Below are positions 56,965-64,000 of a stretch of DNA of 64,000 nucleotides, one piece after another. Made by a program: the position numbers and the translations under genes. This stretch comes from Gaertneriomyces semiglobifer (lineage: Eukaryota > Chytridiomycota > Chytridiomycetes > Spizellomycetales > Spizellomycetaceae), in NCBI GenBank assembly GCA_025558075.1, contig JAHLKF010000001.1, positions 1,116,001-1,180,000 on the forward strand. The letters are read 5' to 3'. The first letter of the stretch is position 1; the number at the start of each line of letters is the position of its first letter. The notes under the pieces were generated by a model. The model ran no database searches, had not been told where the DNA came from, and saw only the letters and a program-made list of their open reading frames with translations.

Positions 56965-59314
56965 TTAGTCACATGGCGTAAACGAGTTTCGGTAGTGAAT
57001 ATTAAGGTTTTGAGTGGTGCCATGCTGGATAGTCAGAATCAAGGGGTCGGTAGGGTGAAAGATGTAATTAACGTGCTTCCTAAAACGAACGGATCCAGCT
57101 CAGCCTCCGGGATTTGTGGTGCGACAGCCAACCAGAGCAATTACCTGAGCATCCGTGCGACAATATTTGATGATGAAGCGGGCGTGGGATTGGTGTCGAG
57201 AGCAAATTTGAATTGGCCGGTATATCGTGAGAAGAATCTGGCCGGAAACTCACTTATGGTCCGAGTTCTAGAGGGGCGAAATATGAGGTATGTGCCAAGG
57301 CCAACACGCGAGTCGTGCACCCACCTGTCCTGATTGTTAACGAATTTCTCGTCGTACGAGTACAACGAGTGATCAAGATATGGGCACTCTATAACGTTCT
57401 GATTGTTAATCGGCATGGGGCCTAATACTCGCTTGATCGCTTGCTGAACGCTGTTAACAGACCAGTGTTAACCAACGATAAGACGGTCAACAACACAGCC
57501 CGTCAGCTCACCCGCCGTTACGCGCGTTCTTAACAGATCGGATCTGTCGCCGAAGAGCGTCTCGTGCATGCTCATTGTTCGTAGGCCCTGAAACGAAATG
57601 AAGCGCTCGCTCATGTGGCACTCCAGATAAACAATGACGGTCCATCAGTAACTCTAGCAGTTCTTCAGACGTATTTTCGTACACCGAGAGAACTTGAGTA
57701 GTAGTCAACGAGTACAGCACAAAAAACTGCGCTTGCTGGGTAGCTGAGGTCTCCACATTCTACCGAGCTTTTTAGTCGACTGTGACTTCTATGACTGCAA
57801 GCGTTGAAGGAGTTACCTTGCCGGCAGACACAACAACGTCGCGATTGCCAAATTTAATGATGATATGCTCTGCGTCGAGGAAATGCATGCGCCACATCAC
57901 TAGCGATTGAAACTGAGGGAATGTCCTGTAAAAGTGCGAAAGCGCACTACTTTATAGGTTAAAGGGTTGCTGGATGCAGCAAATGACCCGAGAAAAAACG
58001 CACTATGGGTTCCTTGAGCTCACTGCCTTCTGGTACAGGCATGCCATCATCCGTTGCTTGATACCACTCATCGGTACTTCTTCTTCGCAGTCGCACTCTG
58101 ATTCACATGCTGAGTGTTCGTCGGCATTCAGTTGCCAACTCAATCCCGGTGATGGAACACCGATAGTGGTGGCTTGCGCATCGGTTACTGAAGAGGATGT
58201 TTGAGAGATATCCATACAAATCCCCGCTCGGCAAAAGTTGGAAAGGTCGATTGCGCTAAATCCATCATCGAGCTTTCGCTTCTTTTGATACCGCTCTTCC
58301 TCTGTGCGACACTGTGCAAGGAGTAGCTCATCATCGTCATAATTGAGCCATCCTATGTTGCGGACACTGACGAGCTTTCCAGATTCCTAAAGGGTGACCG
58401 TGTGAGGAACCGGTCCACCCGCAGTCACCACAAATACCCAACGGTACTCACCCGAATGTGGAAAACATATATAGTTTGGTTTCGCACCGAAGTTATTCCC
58501 AAAATATCCCCGAACAAGTGCACGCCGCTATGATTCTGGAGGTAGATGTAATCGTTTTCCAAAGTGCGCTGATCCGCAATGTTGCCTGTCGCAATGTCCA
58601 ATACCCAAAAGGTGACGTTATCCAATGAAGGAATATCTCGAATAGCACTGGGAAAGGCTGGTGGATAGTAGTGGTACGGCGATTGCACAGCAGAGGCCAG
58701 GATCATCTGAAGACCGGTGATGAGCCCAGCGAGTTATTAGGAGCATGAACTTTTAATCCTTACATGCTCTTGATTGAAAGTAAAGAGGCAGAACTCCTTA
58801 CATAATAGCTCGTGCCCACTTGTAAGCGTCTTCTCATACACCAGGGTAAATAGCTCTTCGAAAGCCGATTCAGGCACAAGAAGTGCGTGGTTGGGAGGCC
58901 CGTTGTATCTATACAGTCGCACAGCATGTAGGTTTTTGGAGAAGCATACCAGATGCTACCACGCCAGGAAATTATAGTAGCAACCGATGAGGACAATTTT
59001 TTCACATGGTTCACTGTGAAACTCTCAATGCTCACCTGCCCATCGGTGGTGAACCGCTTAAAGACGCAATTAGGCGCCTTTACATCGTAAAGCGTGTCGT
59101 TCGGATATATGCATGAGTAGGTCTGCCGTTCACGGATAAGGCGAGTGCTGGGTTGACATGACTGTGACTCCCTGTCCCGCAGGTGACAGACGATGTTCTT
59201 CGCTTGGTTACTCCACGATGGCGCTGTGCGACTGCCCATGCTAAAGCCGGAGCTCCCGGAGCGATACTGCGCGTGGATTCTACGGGCTGCCGACCATACA
59301 CACTGAACGTTCAC
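56965..59314 (-). CDS. DET1: DET1 homologue (CUL4-DDB1 ligase component)
   Basis: Homologue of De-etiolated 1, which in plants and animals joins DDB1, DDA1 and COP10/UBE2E in CUL4-linked ubiquitin ligases. Nine exons: 59314-59036, 58955-58764, 58706-58452, 58386-58024, 57912-57817, 57759-57512, 57450-57325, 57267-57145, 57079-56965; 598 residues, all in phase. Landmarks: T-L-Y-D-V-K-A-P-N-C-V-F-K-R-F-T-T-D-G, H-S-G-V-H-L-F-G-D-I-L, S-V-R-N-Q-T-I-Y-V-F, M-W-R-M-H-F-L-D-A-E-H, F-F-V-L-Y-S-L-T-T-T-Q-V-L, Y-E-N-T-S-E-E-L-L-E-L, R-R-Q-I-R, P-Y-L-D-H-S-L-Y-S-Y-D-E-K and a final F-H-P-T-D-P-L-I-L-T-I-Q. These follow DET1 from end to end. A Cys/Glu-rich insert occupies the middle. The start is the first ATG; M at residue 26 is an alternative. 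Confidence 0.92.
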
Positions 59315-59747
59315 ACCCCGAGCGACATCCAGAGCCGTCGTAAAGTTCGACTTTGAAAACGCCGGCGTCGCAGTTCCGAGGAGTAGGAACGTCGGAGATG
59401 GCGCACTGCTATCACAAAACGACTGGACCCGACGTTGGCTTCAACACGGCAGTGGGAAAAGCGTGTCCGGGTTCATTGTTTGCTTTGAAGTGTGAAGTTT
59501 CAAAAGTGTTGGGGAAACGCGACAACGCGCTAGAGTTAAGAAACCCTACTGGTGGCTGTGTATTTGCTGTGCTAATACTGGGGTTAGGGCTACGGATTTC
59601 GCACTCAACAGAGAGCCATTGCTAACATTAACAGACAACGTTGACACGGACGAGCAAGTCTTGAAGGGGAGGCACACAGGGAGTGTATAACCTGCAGGGA
59701 AGTTGCGACGAGAGTACTGCAAGTGGTGGTGGAAGTGACGAGAAACC
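59315..59747. promoter_or_regulatory. Bidirectional promoter, DET1 / PRP45
   Basis: 433 bp between divergent starts. A 90-codon plus-strand frame (59353-59625) has no motifs and is not called. No TATA box. Confidence 0.4.
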
Positions 59748-61645
59748 ATGTCGTTGTCTAGGTGAGATGGGTCACTTTTGGTACTGAAAAGGAACAATCC
59801 AACTCACCTCACAACTTCAGCATCTTGCCCAAGCCAAGGTCAGTCACGACAACAAAGTCAAAATGGGACAGCGACGATGAGGAGGACGTAATACAGCCTG
59901 TGACGAGTATCCTCGCTCTACGAAGCGGGCCTCCACCATATGGGCATCGTAAAGGATTCATTCCTCGGACTTTGGAGGTAGAGTTCACGCGGGAGAGATT
60001 TCAGCGGTGATTATTATGTTAGCTAATGGTGAATATTCTTGCAGGACTATGGAGATGGTGGTGCGTTTCCGGAAATCCCAGTCGTTCAGTATCCTCTGGA
60101 TATGGGCAGAAAGAGGAATTCTGGGCAACGAATAGAGACACTGCCGCTGCAAACCGACGGGGAAGGCAATATCCGCTACGATTTGCTCTTACGACAAGGG
60201 AACAAGGATGATAAAAAAGTTGTGCATGCCCAGTTCTCAGATATGGTGGAAAAGGATATAGCAGATGACGACGAGTCGTTATTGCGACCCGACGAAGAAA
60301 CCATCAGAGAAACTGCGGAGAGAACACGAGCTGCGCTTGAGAAGTTGGTCGACGGAAAAATCAAGGCAGTTCAGCCCAAGCAAGTCTCCACTCGAAAGAA
60401 CGGACCAACATATGTAAAATACCAGCCTGCTCTACAAAACGGCGCTCATAATTCCGGCGCAAATTCGCGGATCATACGCATGGTGGAGGCTCCTGTAGAT
60501 CCAATGGAACCGTCCCGTTTTAAACATAAGAAGATTCCGCGTCCACCACCATCACCGCCCGCCCCAGTTATGCATTCGCCGCCACGCAAAGTAACAGCAG
60601 AAGAACAAAGGAACTGGGTTATTCCGCCCTGTATTAGTAACTGGAAAAACGCAAAGGGTTATACGATTCCCTTGGACAAACGTCTTGCAGCCGATGGCCG
60701 AGGTTTACAGGAGGTTGGTAGGTTTTGATAACGTTGAACATGGCACAACTTCTGACGGAATGGAAATTATAGATTTCTATCAATGATAATTTTGCGAAGT
60801 TGTCCGAGGCCTTATTTATTGCTGATCGTCACGCGCGTGAAGAGGTGAAAATCCGTGGGGAAATGCTGTCGAAGGTGGCCGCTAAGGAGAAGCGTGAAAA
60901 AGAAGAGAAGATGCGGATGATTGCCCAAAGGGCGCGAGAAGAGCGTGCGGGTTTACTTTCTGGCGCAGCTGCTGATGCACCAGGTGCAACGTCTGATTCT
61001 GAACCCGCGGGCAGTTCGGATGAGGAGGATAGAGAGGAGTTGAAGAAACGTGAGGAGCTTCGACGAGAACGACAGAAGCAAAGGGAGCGGGAGCTCCGAA
61101 TGAGTCACATGGGCGCCGAGACGAAAGCGCGAGTCCTTAGCAAGAGGTGGGCACCTGAATGTTCGTTTCCAGAGAGTTCGCTAGTCACTGATTATTGTTC
61201 ACTGCCCAGCACTGACCGAGACATATCTGAGAAGATCGCACTTGGCTTGGCGCAGCCCACTATGTCTAAAGAGCTGATGTATGACCAAAGGCTGTTCAAC
61301 CAGTCGCAAGGTCTATCTTCTGGATTTGGGGCGGATGACACGTATGATCTTTACGATAAGCCATTATTCACGGGCTCCTCTGCCAATGCCGTTTACCGAC
61401 CGAAGAAAGGGGACGATGACTCTGTGGCGGGTGTAGCAACGGAGAAGTTGGAAAAGTTAGCTGGCCAGGGTGGGCCACACCGCGGGTTTCAGGGCGCCGA
61501 GAACTCTGTCAGGGACGGGCCTGTGCAATTCGAGAAGGATGTCGCTGATCCTTTCGGATTCAATGACTTTATGGCGTCGGCAAAGCGTGGGAGAGATAAG
61601 GACGACAACAGAGAAGGGGATGGGAAACGTCCAAAGCGAGATTAG
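59748..61645 (+). CDS. PRP45: SNW1/SKIP-like splicing factor Prp45
   Basis: Spliceosomal protein of the activated complex and a transcription co-regulator. Four exons: 59748-59761 (14 nt), 59821-59977, 60045-60713, 60773-61645; 570 residues. The SNW domain is clear: P-P-P-Y-G-H-R-K-G-F-I-P-R, D-Y-G-D-G-G-A-F-P-E-I-P-V-V-Q-Y-P-L-D-M-G, R-P-D-E-E-T-I-R-E-T, P-R-P-P-P-S-P-P-A-P-V-M-H-S-P-P-R, I-P-P-C-I-S-N-W-K-N-A-K-G-Y-T-I-P-L-D-K-R and I-N-D-N-F-A-K-L. The S-N-W-K-N-x-K tripeptide context that names the family is intact. A long charged coiled coil and a Lys/Arg-rich tail end the protein. The third intron begins GTTGGT, needed to join L-Q-E to I-S-I-N-D-N-F. Confidence 0.95.
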
Positions 61646-61842
61646 TGCATTGGACGCTTTCTTTAAATACAATTGTAAATTCCGAGTGAAAGTTAACGCT
61701 CAAAAGTGCTTTGGTCTTCCTCCCTTCGCATGAATCCACAATATGCTTATCAATTACAGTATCTAACATCTTTAAAATGCAACTCGCATTTTAGGATCGA
61801 GGTTTTGCAACTTTTTGTTAAACTATTAAGTTAACCAGCACG

Positions 61843-62915
61843 ATGGATTTCTCGGATCTCAATGACCGGCTACTGTTTGCCATTCCTAAGAAGGGCCGAC
61901 TTCACGAGCACTGTCTCACCCTTTTGAAAGGAGCGGATATCCAGTTTCACCGGCGCAACCGGTTGGATATTGCCCTCTCTACCAACCATCCGATCGCTCT
62001 GGTGTTCTTGCCAGCCTCAGATATAGCGACGTTTGTCGGGAAAGGAAATGTTGACCTTGGGATAACGGGCCAAGACATTATTGCGGAATCTAATGCCGAA
62101 GTCGATGAGCTGCTACAGCTGGGTTTCGGCAAATGCAAACTGTGCGTTCAGGTCCCGATCAACAGCGAGTTGAAAACGGCCAAGGATCTCGTTGGCAAGC
62201 GAATCGTTACTAGCTTTGAGTCTGTGGTTGGGAGGTCGGTGTTCTTCTGAGGCATTGTCTCTGTCAAGTTGGTCAAGTGCTCACATTTACCTGCAGGTAC
62301 TTTGCCGCCCTTGAGGCCGGGTCAAGCGAGGAGCAGGCTTCACAAGCCTTGCTGACAAAGACGCAAGACGTTGCTCAAGTTAGTAAGGCAACTACCACCG
62401 TCAACTGCATTAGTGGATCTGTGGAGGCGGCTTGTGCCCTGGGCCTCGCTGACGGTATTGGTGAGTATCTGGATACTGATTAGAGCAGTTGGATTGCAAT
62501 TTTAACGCACTGTTTCTTAGTGGATCTTGTTGAGTCTGGTGAAACTATGCGTGAGGCGAAATTGCACGCCATAGCGACCCTCATTTCCTCTCAAGCCGTG
62601 CTGATTTGTAACCGTAAGAAGCGCGACACCAATCCACTGATTGCTACCATCCAGGCCCGCATTCAGGGTGTAATCGCTGCCCAGAAGTACGTCTTGTGTA
62701 ATTACAACATTGCGCGCTCTCGGTTACCACAAGCTATCAAAATCACGCCCGGCAAGAAGGCCCCGACGGTCAGCCCTCTCGAGGATGACAGTTGGGTAGC
62801 TGTGTCCTCCATGATTTTGAAGAATCAAGTAGCAGATATAATGGACCAGCTCGAGGCGATCGGTGCTACGGATATTCTAGTGTTCCAGATCCATAACTGC
62901 AGGGTTGTGTCCTAA
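61843..62915 (+). CDS. HIS1: ATP phosphoribosyltransferase (His1)
   Basis: First enzyme of histidine synthesis: condenses ATP and PRPP to phosphoribosyl-ATP, feedback-inhibited by histidine. Three exons: 61843-62234, 62297-62460, 62521-62915; 316 residues, long-form HisG with a C-terminal regulatory domain. Matches yeast His1 closely: D-R-L-L-F-A-I-P-K-K-G-R-L, R-L-D-I-A-L-S-T, A-L-V-F-L-P-A-S-D-I, V-D-L-G-I-T-G-Q-D, the PRPP-binding stretch I-S-G-S-V-E-A-A-C-A-L-G-L-A-D-G-I-V-D-L-V-E-S-G, then W-V-A-V-S-S-M-I and the end G-A-T-D-I-L-V-F-Q-I-H-N-C-R-V. The first intron begins GTCGGT. In tandem behind PRP45, about 200 bp downstream. Confidence 0.97.
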
Positions 62916-63006
62916 ACTTCGATAGTGTTAAGGCACACAAGACTTTTTGGCTTCTATTATCTAGCTGTTTATTAGGGTAGATAAGTATAGAAACGGGTAT
63001 CTATTC

Positions 63007-64000
63007 TCATGTTTTTGTCCATTTTCGCCACAAGATGTCAATCATATTCAGCATTTTCTTGGGGACACTGTGAAGCGATGTTTCCTTCAGATAGCCCCCG
63101 TCAGCAGCAGTAAACCATTGATAATCCAAGTTCAGTATTGCATGTGCCGTACGCAGCAGAAACTGGACGATGAGAGTCAAACACGGTTCAATAAACCTAT
63201 GCAGAATTGATCATAACGCACCTGGACATGTGGTAAGTCCAGAGTTTCCTTGGGACTTTCCCGAACCTTACATGACAATCGCTCAATGCGCACACGGTCA
63301 TCTGGCACAAAATGTCAGGCTACATAATTATGGAGCGGTTGCTGTACCAGATCCGACCTACCCGCGCTCATTGCCAGCACCAAGGCGCTAATCAACGAAG
63401 TAGAGGCATTCAAGGTGCTCGCGTCGTCGTCGGCGAGATCTGCTCCCTTCACAGTATCCGCCGCACTTTCTAAAGCTTCACATGCAGACCATAGCTGATC
63501 GCACGCGAGATAATTCTACGATATCCAAGTGAATAAATGTACATCACCCAGTCTGTGGATTGACTTACATCTGCTAAGTTTAAACAGGTCTTGGCATAAT
63601 CCACGGATCTAACAAGCAGTTCAATAACCATGCTTACAACATGCAATGAAAGACAAGCAAACTCACCGTGCCTCGGCTTCGGATATCGCCAATGCCAGTA
63701 AGCGGAACATTGTCGAGTCAGCTATGCTCTCAGTTGCAGCTGCCACTCCGGCGATCTCTAGGAATATAGATTGCACCTTCCGTAAGTTTACTGAAAGACG
63801 GCGCTTGGCTGCGGCTGGGTCTTCATTCTTCTTCGATACTGCATGGGGTAGAATGTAATTGTCGAGTACGTTTCGCGAAAAGGCTAGAGCAGATGTAAAC
63901 GAATCCATCTGGATACGGGCATGTTGATGAAAATCAGAGCATTATTCCGATTAAGCATCGCATAGTATACCTGAGCTATCATTAGTGCCTCCTCTGTCCA
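63007..64000 (-). CDS. Unidentified gene, 3' part, running off the right edge
   Basis: Minus-strand gene whose 5' end lies beyond the window. Supported exons: 64000-63971 (partial), 63908-63667, 63608-63569, 63515-63362; a small exon 63301-63272 and a last exon 63162 to about 63007 are likely, but their phases do not fully agree, so the 3' joins are provisional. The readable protein is Ala/Leu-rich helix (N-V-L-D-N-Y-I-L-P-H-A-V, L-L-A-L-A-I-S-E-A-E-A, A-C-D-Q-L-W-S-A-C-E-A-L). The last exon reads L-R-T-A-H-A-I-L-N-L-D-Y-Q-W-F and ends I-L-W-R-K-W-T-K-T. No family recognised. Convergent with HIS1. Confidence 0.55.

Noticed and set aside
56827..57333. 168-codon plus-strand open frame after the proteasome gene
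   Set aside because: Lies antisense across the last three DET1 exons, whose homology is clear; it is a shadow.
59353..59625. 90-codon plus-strand frame in the DET1/PRP45 promoter
   Set aside because: No motif and placed in a compact bidirectional promoter.

Overview
The window is nuclear DNA of a filamentous-type or zoosporic fungus. Nearly all genes are split by short GT-AG introns (about 53-82 nt, often with CTAAC/CTGAC-like branch sequences). The gene set is fungal: Get2, Yop1, Vac1/Pep7, a TOK-type K+ channel, fused-loop indoleamine dioxygenase, His1, Trm7, Prp45. Three homologues of cilium- or sperm-associated animal genes (MORN5, C11orf65/MFI, XRRA1) point to a fungus that still makes a flagellum, most likely a chytrid or relative. 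That placement is inference. I saw no rRNA, tRNA, CRISPR array, transposon or phage sequence.

Layout, left to right. 0-10 kb: 3' end of an ammonium transporter, the STRIPAK scaffold STRIP/Far11, Ctf8, a secreted App1-type phosphatase, an F-box protein. 10-18 kb: Yop1, indoleamine 2,3-dioxygenase, a two-pore outward-rectifier K+ channel, and a protein joining two CCCH zinc fingers to an eIF5C/W2 domain. 18-27 kb: a 1502-residue helical-repeat protein of unknown function, divergent from an XRRA1-like leucine-rich-repeat protein. 27-34 kb: ceramide glucosyltransferase, Vac1/Pep7 (rabenosyn) with 12 exons, a Ser/Pro-rich unknown, a 2-oxoglutarate/Fe(II) oxygenase. 34-43 kb: a PPR protein, a WW-domain protein, Get2, a peroxisomal-type ABC half transporter. 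43-50 kb: a small TATA-driven membrane-tail protein, Trm7, a peroxisomal (SKL) enoyl-CoA hydratase 2, a TMEM256/DUF423 protein, a GNAT acetyltransferase, Mag1-type DNA glycosylase. 50-64 kb: head-to-head C11orf65 and MORN5 homologues, an unknown Gly/Tyr/Pro-rich protein, proteasome alpha1 (Scl1), DET1, Prp45/SNW1, His1, and an unidentified gene running off the right edge.

Most genes are housekeeping genes in alternating orientation with compact, often bidirectional promoters. The exon models below were built by hand from splice signals, reading-frame phase and resemblance to remembered family members. All stated exon joins keep frame unless noted. The most notable items are the CCCH-W2 fusion, the flagellar gene pair with an 8-nt micro-exon, the fungal DET1, recurrent GTTGG-type splice donors, and the large unidentified helical protein.
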